A stretch of DNA of 12,304 nt from CAYNEI01 sp964396185 (GTDB lineage Archaea > Thermoplasmatota > SW-10-69-26): assembly GCA_964396185.1 (NCBI GenBank), contig CAYNEI010000066.1, positions 1 to 12,304 of the forward strand, read 5' to 3'. Shown here one piece after another: positions 5,568-12,304 of this stretch. Each line of letters begins with the position of its first letter. Positions within the stretch are counted from its first letter, which is position 1. Both the position numbers and the translations under genes were made by a program. The notes under the pieces are model-generated. The model saw only the letters and a list, made by a program, of their open reading frames with translations. It was not told the origin of the DNA and made no database searches.

Positions 5568-8500
5568 ATGGGGCTGGTCCCCGGGTTCGTCTTCTCGCTC
5601 AACAAGCGAGCCATCCTGGCCATCCTGGCCATCGGCGTCTCCGTGAGCTACGCGCTCGTCGCGGGGGCAGCGGTCAGCGGGCTCAAGGACGCCCAGGACA
5701 CCATCGCGGCTGATCTCGAGGGCACCGAACTCGTCGCCACGCTCCCGGACGGGGAGAGCTTCCACCCACGTGATCTGCCCGAGCCAGCCAGCTACGCGCT
5801 GGCCACCACACACACCGACAACCGTACCTGGTACGCTGTGCGCGCCGGCACAGGCGCTGTGACCAACGACTCCCTGGCCCGAGCCGCGCCAGCCTCGGGG
5901 CTCAGCGACGGCGCCAAGCTCACCACCCGGGCTGGAGAGCTCACCGTCCAACGCGCTGATGCCCTCCCGGGCGCATCTGAGACCTGGCTGGCCGTCTCCA
6001 ACGGCACGCTCTTCCGCCTGGGCGGGCCCAGCGCGCCGTTCGCGCACATCGCCGTCTACACCGACCCCACCCCCAAGCTGGCAGCCAGCCTGGAGGACGA
6101 GGGGTTCATCGTGGGCGAGGCGCCGGCCACGTTCGCGTTCTACCAGGACGGTGCTGACCAGCTCATCTCGGCCGTGCGCGTGACCGTGCTGGCCTCCACG
6201 CTGGTGGTGGGCATGCTCACCAGCGCGTTCATCTCGCTCGAGCTGCGCGCCAAGCGATCCTCGTTCGCCACGCTGCGCTTGTACGCCGACCAGGGCCTGG
6301 TCCAGCGCCTGGTCGCCGGGCGCGGCACGGCACTGCTCATCGCCGGCCACCTCGTGGGTATCGGCGTCACGCTCGGTGCGATCGAGCTCGTGGCGCGCGC
6401 TGGCCAGGCCACGCTCGCCCTGCCGCTCTCGCACGCCGCGTTCGCGCTCACCGCCACGCTCGGCGGTGGGGCCATCGGGCTCATCCCGCCTGTTAGAGCC
6501 GCATCACGGGATCTCGAGGTCAGCGATCTCCAGCAAGACGACCCGCCAGGCAACCTCCCGGCCTGGCTGAGACCCACGCTGACCTCCTGGCGCACGTTGG
6601 TCCCCTTGGCCGTGGCCGCAGCCATCCTGGCCGCCAGCCTGGGGGTCATCTTCGGGGCCGTGGACATGCCCAACCAGGTCTTCGGCACCGAGGGCACGGA
6701 TGCCAACGTGCTGGCGACCACCACCGGCAACCCCCTCAGAGGCACCGCTTCGGCCTTCCTGGGCCAGCACATGGGTGACACCGACGGCTATGTGGCTTCC
6801 AGCCCCGAGATCTTCGCCCCCACGGTGCTCGAGGGCCGCGCGGTCATGGCCAGAGGCATCCTCTGGGACAACCTGGCCCGCATGGATGGTGCCACTCTAA
6901 CCGAGGGCGACCCACCCCACGAGCCCGGGCAAGCCGTGCTCGGCCACCGCTTGGCCCGCGTGCTGGATGCCGAGCCGGGCGATCGCATCCACGTGCCCGC
7001 CTCCTACCACGCCGCCATGGTGCCCGTGGAGATCGTGGGCATCGCCAAGGCCCAGGGCCTGCTCGCTGACGAGCTGCTCGTTCACCTGGACACCGCCCGT
7101 GAGCTGGCCAGCCTGCCACCCGGCGTCGTCAACCTGGTGCGCTACCGCGAGGACCCCAGTGCGCTCCCCGCAGGCCTCACGCCAAGCATCCCGTCTGGCC
7201 TCCAGGTCACCGGACTCACCATCCAACCCGACCAGCCGCTCCCCCACGAGCAGGCCACCGCCACCATCCAGCTCGTCAACTTCGACGACCAGACGCGCTC
7301 ACGCCAGCTCACCCTACGCGTCAACGCCCTGCCGGCTGCAGACGCCTTCACCCAAGTCGGCCCCAGGGGAACAGCCACCGTGGAGATCCCGTTCCGCGTG
7401 CCAGGCACAGGCGCGTTCGAGCTCCAGGTCAACCCGAGCCAGACCGTGACCCCAGGCGAGCCCGCCTACGAGCTGGACACCCGGCGAGCCACCATCGTGG
7501 ACACCGAGCTCACCGTGCGCGTCACCGACCGGGACCAAGAGCCCGCCGAGGGCGTCGAGCTCACGCTGCTCGAAGAGCAGGTCACCACGGATGCCCAGGG
7601 AGAGGCCCGCTTCGTGCCCGACGAGGTGGGCAACCACACCCTCACCGCCAATGGTCCCGACGGCCGAGGTGCGCGCTCCGTGCTCGTGGTCGAGCGCGGC
7701 CACCTGCACGCCCCGCATCTGATCTTCCCGTCGATCGCCGGGCCCACCCAGATCGACCCCGGCCCCTGGCAAGCCACCGCCATCGTGGAGAACATCGGGG
7801 GCGCGGCCTTCGACGGCATGGTGCAGATCCCCGTGAACGGGAACCTCACCAACACCACGCGCACCAGCCTGCTCTCCGGAGAGCGCGACCGCATCAGCTT
7901 CACCCTCGAGCTCGTAGAAGGCGTCCACACCATCGGCTCGGGCGAGAGCGCCCTCCGGGTCACCGCTGGCGACCCGGACACCGCCGGTCCCGGGGATCCC
8001 GCCGATCCCGACGACCCCGACACCGATCCGGATCCGGACGATGGCAACACCACAGGACCGGATGACGACCCCGGCACCGGCGACGGGGAAGACGGCGACG
8101 GCGGCGGCGATGGTGGTGATAGCGACGGACCAACCCCGGACGGCAGCGAGGAACCCACCATCGCAGAGCTGCTCGCCCAGCGACGCGGCGGCGGTCCCGC
8201 CAGCCCGGACACCCAGCTCGACCCGTTGCAGGCCTTCTTGGGCGACACGTTCGAGAACTTCAACACCGCCGTGACCCTCATCGTCATCGTCACGGTCTTC
8301 CACAGCGCGCTCGTCGTGCTCGTGGCCGTGCGCCGCGACGTCGAGGAGCGAACCAAGACCATCGGCACCCTGGCCGCCATCGGCAGCGACCGCAGCGCAC
8401 TTCGCAACCGGGCCATCAAGGAGTTCCTGCTCGTCGGCACGGCCGCTTCGATCCTCGGCACCGCGCTCGGGCTCGCCCTGGTGGAGCTAGCCGCCAACCT

Positions 8501-8714
8501 CACGCTACTCAGCGGTTTCGGCCACTCGCTCATCCCGCGCACCGAGCTCGGCTTCTCCCTGCGCATCGTCTTCATCTCCACCGCGCTCGTGATCGCAGCC
8601 GCCATCCTCGCCGTCGAATCCATCCGATCACGCCGCATGGACGAGCTCATGACCGAGGGGCCGGCTCGCAGCCAAGCCGCCCCCTTAGAGGCCCTGCTGG
8701 GGGAGGCGCCATGA
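5568..8714 (+). CDS. FtsX/MacB-like ABC permease with large extracellular CARDB/Ig-like insertion
   Basis: A 1048-aa permease with eight likely TM helices, at about 15-37, 203-224, 253-274, 287-306, 343-364, 898-921, 953-975 and 997-1016. The C-terminal core VRRDVEERTKTIGTLAAIGS (921-940) is the FtsX-type signature, coupling to the ATPase. Between TM1 and TM2 is an extracellular domain (about 40-200). Between TM5 and TM6 is a 530-residue insertion. It holds a MacB-like periplasmic region (about 366-540), a CARDB-like beta domain (about 545-640), an Ig or carboxypeptidase-regulatory-like domain (about 645-709, DAQGEARFVPDEVGNHTLTA), a second CARDB-like domain (about 712-800) and a Gly/Asp/Pro linker (801-865). 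Most FtsX permeases are 400-850 aa. The partner ATPase is divergent. The stop overlaps the next ATG (ATGA). The substrate is not indicated: lipoprotein, peptide or lipid export, or envelope signalling. Confidence 0.88.
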   Translation: MGLVPGFVFSLNKRAILAILAIGVSVSYALVAGAAVSGLKDAQDTIAADLEGTELVATLPDGESFHPRDLPEPASYALATTHTDNRTWYAVRAGTGAVTNDSLARAAPASGLSDGAKLTTRAGELTVQRADALPGASETWLAVSNGTLFRLGGPSAPFAHIAVYTDPTPKLAASLEDEGFIVGEAPATFAFYQDGADQLISAVRVTVLASTLVVGMLTSAFISLELRAKRSSFATLRLYADQGLVQRLVAGRGTALLIAGHLVGIGVTLGAIELVARAGQATLALPLSHAAFALTATLGGGAIGLIPPVRAASRDLEVSDLQQDDPPGNLPAWLRPTLTSWRTLVPLAVAAAILAASLGVIFGAVDMPNQVFGTEGTDANVLATTTGNPLRGTASAFLGQHMGDTDGYVASSPEIFAPTVLEGRAVMARGILWDNLARMDGATLTEGDPPHEPGQAVLGHRLARVLDAEPGDRIHVPASYHAAMVPVEIVGIAKAQGLLADELLVHLDTARELASLPPGVVNLVRYREDPSALPAGLTPSIPSGLQVTGLTIQPDQPLPHEQATATIQLVNFDDQTRSRQLTLRVNALPAADAFTQVGPRGTATVEIPFRVPGTGAFELQVNPSQTVTPGEPAYELDTRRATIVDTELTVRVTDRDQEPAEGVELTLLEEQVTTDAQGEARFVPDEVGNHTLTANGPDGRGARSVLVVERGHLHAPHLIFPSIAGPTQIDPGPWQATAIVENIGGAAFDGMVQIPVNGNLTNTTRTSLLSGERDRISFTLELVEGVHTIGSGESALRVTAGDPDTAGPGDPADPDDPDTDPDPDDGNTTGPDDDPGTGDGEDGDGGGDGGDSDGPTPDGSEEPTIAELLAQRRGGGPASPDTQLDPLQAFLGDTFENFNTAVTLIVIVTVFHSALVVLVAVRRDVEERTKTIGTLAAIGSDRSALRNRAIKEFLLVGTAASILGTALGLALVELAANLTLLSGFGHSLIPRTELGFSLRIVFISTALVIAAAILAVESIRSRRMDELMTEGPARSQAAPLEALLGEAP
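7968..8162 (+). repeat. Low-complexity Asp/Pro/Gly linker coding region in the permease
   Basis: This encodes residues 801-865, a stretch of DP, DPD and GDGG units with hardly any hydrophobic residue. It separates the second CARDB-like domain from TM6. It would be an extended, acidic extracellular spacer. Simple-sequence GC-rich DNA of this kind may vary in length between strains. Confidence 0.8.
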
Positions 8715-9631
8715 CCACGGGCACCGCCCAGGCCACCCTCACCCAACCCGCCCAGCGCTTCAAGCAAGACCCCCACTGGGCCTTGCTGGCCGGCGCGGTG
8801 CTGCTCCTGGCCGCCGTGGCCGACCTGCTCATCTTCCAACGCACCGCCGCGCACGCCCTCGTGGTCCTCGCCCTGACCGCCACCACCATCTGGGCGACCC
8901 TGCTCATCACCGACCGTGGCGGGCTGGCCGGCATCGCGGGCCTCACCGTGGCCGCCTGGCCCATGATCCACGCCACTCCCGGCAGCCTGCTGATCGCAAG
9001 CCTCGTGCCGGCGATCTGGCTGCTGCTGCCCCCAACACCGCTCGCGCGACCCCCTGGCTGGCTCTCAGCTCTCATCGCCGTAGCCGCCACCGTGCTGGCC
9101 GGATGGATCCTCGCACTCCCGACGACTGGCCTCATCCTGGCGGGTGCTGCCGCCCTCCTGTTCGTTCACCTCCAACCCGCCAACCCCACCACCGGCACCC
9201 TGCGAACCGCCACCCAGCTCGCCCTGCTCATCCCAGCCCTCGCGCTGGCCCTGCTGCTCCTCATCAACACCGCTACAGGCCGGCTTGAGCCAGACACGGT
9301 CCAGAAGGGCATGCTCACGGCCGTCGCCCTGGCCGCCTTGGCCGTTCTCGCCACGTTCGCAGCGCTGGGCCTGACCACGATCACCGCATCGAGCTCGCCA
9401 CGGCGCCATCTGGTCTGGGCCTCGGCTGCAATGGCGGCAGCGATCCTCGTCGCGGCAGCATGGACGCGGGACGCCCACACGCTGCGCCTGGCGATGTCCA
9501 CCGCTGCAGCCCCGCTTGCCCTGCTCGCCAGCCTGGGCGTGGGCCGGCTGGCCTCCCGCGGGCATCCCGCATACGTGGCTCTCTACCTGCTTCCACCGTT
9601 GTTTGCCGTGGCAAGCTATAGCTTGGTTTAG
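8711..9631 (+). CDS. Polytopic membrane protein coupled to the permease (hypothetical)
   Basis: A 306-aa, Ala/Leu-rich protein with about ten or eleven hydrophobic segments, for example at about 23-42, 48-66, 92-107, 117-153, 168-185, 200-224, 234-250, 257-278 and 286-303. There is no signal peptide and no obvious catalytic motif. Loops are short. The ATG overlaps the permease stop as ATGA and follows a GGGAGG Shine-Dalgarno, so translation is coupled and it probably belongs to the same transporter system. I do not recognise the family. The last codons coincide with a 14-bp palindrome (9612-9625) that may be the next gene's promoter. Confidence 0.8.
   Translation: MTTGTAQATLTQPAQRFKQDPHWALLAGAVLLLAAVADLLIFQRTAAHALVVLALTATTIWATLLITDRGGLAGIAGLTVAAWPMIHATPGSLLIASLVPAIWLLLPPTPLARPPGWLSALIAVAATVLAGWILALPTTGLILAGAAALLFVHLQPANPTTGTLRTATQLALLIPALALALLLLINTATGRLEPDTVQKGMLTAVALAALAVLATFAALGLTTITASSSPRRHLVWASAAMAAAILVAAAWTRDAHTLRLAMSTAAAPLALLASLGVGRLASRGHPAYVALYLLPPLFAVASYSLV
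9612..9625 (+). promoter_or_regulatory. 14-bp palindrome with TATA-like core before the envelope protein gene
   Basis: CAAGCTATAGCTTG is a perfect 14-bp palindrome containing CTATAG. It lies inside the last codons of the upstream membrane-protein gene. As a TATA element centred at about 9618 it would start transcription near 9645, giving a leader of about 60 nt that includes the hairpin at 9666-9696. It could be promoter, operator or both. Confidence 0.4.
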
Positions 9632-9665
9632 TCGACCCTAACGGAACTGAAAGGTTGAAGTAAGA

Positions 9666-9696
9666 CCCCGGGTTTCTGCCGACGCAACCCGAGGGG
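9666..9696 (+). promoter_or_regulatory. Leader hairpin that would mask the Shine-Dalgarno
   Basis: CCCCGGGTT (9666-9674) can pair with AACCCGAGGGG (9686-9696), forming nine base pairs with a 2-nt bulge and an 11-nt loop. The 3' arm holds GAGGGG, the only good Shine-Dalgarno for the ATG at 9704 (7-nt spacing). Folding would hide it. This could be a translational switch; alternatively it is a weak terminator of the upstream operon, though no T-run follows. Confidence 0.45.
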
Positions 9697-9703
9697 CTGA
9701 CCA

Positions 9704-11647
9704 ATGGGAAACAACACCACGCGTCTTCGAATCCTGTCGTTCGCTGGAGTGCTCATCCTCTCTTCAGCATTGTTGCTCGGACTATTCCAAGAGGCCCGCG
9801 GGGTCTCCATCACGATCGATGATCCGTCCGATGACAACATCACCACGAGTGACAGCTCGGTAACCTTCCTCGTTTCCGTGGGTATCCCCCAAGATGAGAG
9901 GCTCCCAGTTCAGTCTGTGAGAGCCGTCGTTGAAGAAACTGACAATGCTGGGCCAGCCATATCAGCCAAGGTCGATCCGACAGTCGTAGCAGACGCTACG
10001 TGCGACAGCGGCGATCACCTCGATTCCTGTCCCTCCGGCTCTGCCAACCTGGTTACCGACACAGGCAGTGCGCTCACCGCAATCGAGTTCGTGGGTGGGA
10101 CGCCTGGTAACCTCGCCGGTTACGGCTACGATCTCTGTACTGCCGATCCGCAAGGGTACTGTGTCGTAACACATCCGGGCTACGAGTTTACTGCAGACCG
10201 TGGGTACGGCTACGATCGACCAGAGCTTCTTGGGTCCAGCTACACGCTCGACGACGCGACTGGCGGGTACGGTTACAACGACGGCGAACTCACCCTCCAA
10301 TGGCGCGTCACCATCGACCCTGGAGAGTTGAGCAGCGGCAACTTCTGGCTTACCTTCCTCGTGAACACCGGGAGCGACGTCATCAGCGAGCTCCAAGGCG
10401 ACGCCAAGTACTTCGAGGTCACCCGAAGTGGCGGCGGGGGGCAGAGCGGCGGGAGTGGTGGCGCTTCTGGCGCTATCAACGTCCGCCTCGGCCAAACCTT
10501 CACCGGAGAGGCAGGCGACCTGCTCCGCATCACGTTCGGGCTCCCGGACGGCTTCAACCTGATCGAACTCGAGCTCGCCATCGACTGCACCCGCTGCTCG
10601 ATCGTGCTCAACAACCACGGGTCCAGCCCACCGGCAGGCACCCCGGCAGCCAGCGAGAACGGCTTCCGCGCCTGGCAGTACTTCGGCCTCCAACTCCTCG
10701 ACGAGAACGGGGATGAGATCGAAGGCGGCATCGCTGGCGGCACCCTGGAGTGGGAAGCCAGCCAAGCCGACATCGGCGACGGGGGACCCGCAGCCGTGGG
10801 TCTCCTCCACTTCCTCGATGCCAAGTGGGACTTCGAGGACACGGAGATCATCGGAGACGAGGATGACGACCCGGTTGAGTACCGGTCTACGATCCCCAGC
10901 TTCAGCGAGTTCGCCAACGGCGCGGATGTCGCTGGGCCCACCATCACGGACGAGGAGCCAACTGGGACCATCGAGGCCGTGACGCCGCAGATCGCGGCGG
11001 ACTGGTCGGACAACCGCGAGGTGGACACCTCCACGTTCGAGCTCACCGTCGATGGCACCACCGTGACCTCGAGCATGGGCCAACTCACCGTGAGCGAGAC
11101 CGGGTTCAGCTACATCCCGGCCCAGGCCTTAGACGAGGGCGACCACACGGTCCAAGCCACGGTTTCAGACGCTTCGGGCGTCGAAACGTCCAAGACCTGG
11201 AGCTTCATCGTCGAAGTGCCTGAATGCGCTGAGCCACCGGCGATCACCAACGTCGAACCGGCCGACGGCGCCACCAACGTGCCCGTCGACCGCGAGATCC
11301 GCGTGACCGTCCAACAGGGGAGCTGTCTGATCGCGAGCCAGTCCATCACCATGGATGGCACAAGCCTCGATGTTAACTTCGACGACGTGGACGGCCTGCT
11401 CACCGCGACCCTGCCCGACACCGTCGAGGCCGGCGACATGGTGACCCTGACGGCTACCGTCGAGGACACCGGCGGCAACCAGCAGTCCCGCTCCTGGTCC
11501 TACACGACCACGCAAGCAGAGGGCGATGACCCCGACGGTGATGGCCTGGGCGCGCTCGCCTGGGTGATCATCATCCTCATCGTGCTCGCGGTGATCGGTG
11601 TGGGCGCCTACTTCTACATGGAGCAGCAGGGCGGCGGCGCGAGCTGA
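9704..11647 (+). CDS. Secreted, C-terminally anchored envelope protein with PGF-pre-PGF-like and Ig-like domains
   Basis: A 647-aa surface protein. A signal or signal-anchor helix (about 9-28) is followed by a beta-rich domain (35-240) with three GYGY(D/N) motifs at 139, 167 and 188. A Gly/Ser linker comes next (242-256). A domain ending in DEDDDPVEYRSTIPSFSEFA (386-405), with TLEWEAS at 347-353, resembles the PGF-pre-PGF family of archaeal surface proteins. Two Ig-like domains follow (about 411-505 and 511-602; the second starts PAITNVEPADGATNVPV, Big_5-like), then a short acidic spacer and one TM helix (617-637) with a Gly-rich tail. Eight cysteines occur mostly in close pairs (100/109, 145/153, 295/298), plus 507 and 541, suggesting disulfides. 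There is no PGF-CTERM motif. The start is supported by GAGGGG 7 nt upstream. The first third uses fewer GC-ending codons than the rest. Role likely structural or adhesive. Confidence 0.85.
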   Translation: MGNNTTRLRILSFAGVLILSSALLLGLFQEARGVSITIDDPSDDNITTSDSSVTFLVSVGIPQDERLPVQSVRAVVEETDNAGPAISAKVDPTVVADATCDSGDHLDSCPSGSANLVTDTGSALTAIEFVGGTPGNLAGYGYDLCTADPQGYCVVTHPGYEFTADRGYGYDRPELLGSSYTLDDATGGYGYNDGELTLQWRVTIDPGELSSGNFWLTFLVNTGSDVISELQGDAKYFEVTRSGGGGQSGGSGGASGAINVRLGQTFTGEAGDLLRITFGLPDGFNLIELELAIDCTRCSIVLNNHGSSPPAGTPAASENGFRAWQYFGLQLLDENGDEIEGGIAGGTLEWEASQADIGDGGPAAVGLLHFLDAKWDFEDTEIIGDEDDDPVEYRSTIPSFSEFANGADVAGPTITDEEPTGTIEAVTPQIAADWSDNREVDTSTFELTVDGTTVTSSMGQLTVSETGFSYIPAQALDEGDHTVQATVSDASGVETSKTWSFIVEVPECAEPPAITNVEPADGATNVPVDREIRVTVQQGSCLIASQSITMDGTSLDVNFDDVDGLLTATLPDTVEAGDMVTLTATVEDTGGNQQSRSWSYTTTQAEGDDPDGDGLGALAWVIIILIVLAVIGVGAYFYMEQQGGGAS

Positions 11648-11662
11648 CCCTGGAACCCCGTA

Positions 11663-11729
11663 GAGGGCGCTCACGCGCCCTCCTCCCTCTCCCCTTTCCC
11701 TTCTCTTCTCATTTCTCCCTTCTCTCTTT
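11663..11729 (+). terminator. Hairpin plus long pyrimidine tract, probable transcription terminator
   Basis: GAGGGCGC (11663-11670) and GCGCCCTC (11675-11682) form a perfect 8-bp stem with a TCAC loop, 15 bp after the envelope-gene stop. The plus strand is then pyrimidine-only from 11678 to 11729 except for one A at 11711, with several TTT and TCTT runs. T-rich tracts end transcription in archaea, so this is a plausible terminator of the 9704 gene. Confidence 0.7.
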
Positions 11730-11826
11730 GAGCAGCGGCTGCATCGCGGGATCGAGCCGGCTCCACCCGGGTCCCTGCGTACAGATATGGCGCCGACGCC
11801 GATCCCTGCCGACTAGCCGGTGCTGG

Positions 11827-11873
11827 TGCAACCACTCGGAGACGGATGCAACCAGATGGTTACACCTGCAACC
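11827..11873 (+). repeat. Three TGCAACC direct repeats at exact 20-bp period
   Basis: TGCAACC occurs at 11827-11833, 11847-11853 and 11867-11873. The middle copy is also the left half of an imperfect palindrome with GGTTACA (11858-11864), separated by AGAT. Twenty base pairs is about two helical turns, so a protein could bind all three on one DNA face. Confidence 0.7.
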
Positions 11874-12014
11874 CATTGACATTCTCGGTCGAGGGGATAT
11901 CGTCACTTTTGGATGAATAACAATGTCCCTCTACAGGGAGGGAATAATCGATACAGACCCGTCCCAAACCTGGCGGCCGGATCGGGAGCGGTTCACAATA
12001 CCAGCTTGCAAACG

Positions 12015-12020
12015 CTTAAG
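12015..12020 (+). promoter_or_regulatory. TATA-like box CTTAAG for the secreted protein gene
   Basis: CTTAAG, in the context ACGCTTAAGTGG, would place the transcription start near 12044 and leave a leader of about 65 nt before the ATG at 12110. That leader contains a CCCGC/GCGGG hairpin (12061-12065 and 12072-12076) and a GGAG Shine-Dalgarno. This is unlike the leaderless pattern of most other genes here. Confidence 0.4.
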
Positions 12021-12109
12021 TGGAGGATGCCGATGTGCAAGGTGTAGAGCAGGAGCTCATCCCGCCACCCTGCGGGGGCTTCTGAACTGCGGTGTAGGAG
12101 ATGCAAACC

Positions 12110-12304
12110 ATGAACACACGCTTCAACAACAAGCTACTCGTGGCGCTTGTGGCACTCGCCACAGCTGTCGCATTCGCCCCCACGGCGACTGCCCAAGCGC
12201 CAGGAACGTTCGGCGATACGGTTTCGCCCGGAGACGGCGATACTACGTACGTCCTCAAGACGACGGCTGACTTCACAGAGGCCAGCCCAGAGGATGATTT
12301 CGCC
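12110..12304 (+). CDS. Secreted protein, N-terminal fragment (hypothetical, runs off the window)
   Basis: The first 65 residues of a gene that continues past the window end. A clear Sec-type signal peptide is present: a basic N-region (NTRFNNK), a hydrophobic core (LLVALVALATAVAFA, 9-23) and a likely cleavage after ATA at 28. The mature start is Pro/Gly/Thr-rich and acidic (GTFGDTVSPGDGDTTYV), typical of archaeal surface or S-layer-associated proteins, but too little is visible to name a family. The ATG at 12110 has GGAG 9 nt upstream; an in-frame ATG at 12101 directly abuts the GGAG and is less likely. It follows the long intergenic region with repeats, suggesting regulated expression. Confidence 0.75.
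   Translation, partial: MNTRFNNKLLVALVALATAVAFAPTATAQAPGTFGDTVSPGDGDTTYVLKTTADFTEASPEDDFA

Larger units (their letters stand above)
11730..12109. other. Intergenic region between two envelope genes
   Basis: About 380 bp without a convincing gene. It contains a GAGCCGGCTC palindrome (11754-11763), three TGCAACC direct repeats (11827-11873), an AT-richer patch (about 11900-11955) and an inverted repeat TCCCTC/GAGGGA (11926-11931 and 11938-11943, 6-nt loop). A CTTAAG box (12015-12020) and a small leader hairpin (12061-12076) follow. An open frame from 11923 runs through the end of the window region out of frame with the signal-peptide gene and is not protein-like. Together this looks like a regulatory region for the gene at 12110. 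Confidence 0.6.

Noticed and set aside
5465..5632. N-terminal extension of the ABC ATPase with MARMARMAR repeats
   Set aside because: It is antisense to the first TM of the permease; the repeats reflect the AILAILAI codons. The ATPase domain begins at the GTG at 5464.
7466..8971. 501-aa minus-strand frame antisense to the permease
   Set aside because: Ser/Pro/Arg-rich shadow without domains; the plus strand has clear TM helices and beta domains here.
9962..11083. 373-aa minus-strand frame antisense to the envelope protein
   Set aside because: No motif or promoter. The plus-strand protein has a signal helix, Ig-like domains and a TM anchor.
12033..12047. Tiny four-codon frame after GGAGG, a possible leader uORF
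   Set aside because: It lies upstream of or at the predicted transcription start, and a frame this short is expected by chance.
11923..12270. 115-aa plus-strand frame in the intergenic region
   Set aside because: It overlaps the signal-peptide gene out of frame, has Arg/Cys/His-rich shadow-like composition and lacks a Shine-Dalgarno. Its first bases form the TCCCTC/GAGGGA inverted repeat.

Overview
The window reads as a GC-rich archaeal chromosome segment, probably euryarchaeal. A Thermoplasmatota-like host is my best guess, but the sequence does not prove it. Four things point to archaea: an Alg7/AglH-type GlcNAc-1-phosphate transferase beside a GT-C-like membrane protein, a PGF-pre-PGF-like envelope domain, FtsX-type transport with Ig/CARDB-like insertions, and TATA-like boxes about 25-30 bp upstream of many start codons. 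That last pattern suggests leaderless transcription. It also decides several starts: the longest open frames begin upstream of the TATA boxes and are probably over-extended.

Layout: (1) 2-2768, minus strand: a GT-C-like membrane glycosyltransferase followed by a UDP-GlcNAc:dolichyl-phosphate GlcNAc-1-P transferase, both probably serving N-glycan or surface glycan assembly. (2) 2769-2942: a 174-bp divergent control region with a 13-bp perfect inverted repeat. (3) 2943-3507, plus strand: two small overlapping genes, a one-TM coiled-coil protein and an unrecognised charged 90-aa protein. (4) 3510-4410, minus strand: vapB, vapC and a second ribbon-helix-helix antitoxin. The vapB promoter carries three direct repeats at exact 12-bp spacing. 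(5) 4495-4770, plus strand: a three-TM, DUF1616-like small protein whose 3' end overlaps the convergent ABC ATPase gene by 56 bp. (6) 4715-9631: a LolD/MacB-type ABC ATPase (minus) divergent from a 1048-aa FtsX-like permease (plus), which is translationally coupled to a multi-spanning membrane protein. (7) 9704-11647: a secreted, membrane-anchored Ig-domain envelope protein, then a hairpin with a long pyrimidine tract. (8) 11648-12109: a 460-bp intergenic region with three TGCAACC repeats exactly 20 bp apart. (9) 12110 to the end: the start of a secreted protein.

The window is dominated by cell-envelope functions: glycan assembly, an ABC system acting on an extracellular substrate, surface proteins and small membrane proteins. 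A toxin-antitoxin cassette sits in the middle. No rRNA, tRNA, CRISPR array or insertion sequence was recognised. Gene calls rest on reading motifs and promoter positions by eye; no database search was run.
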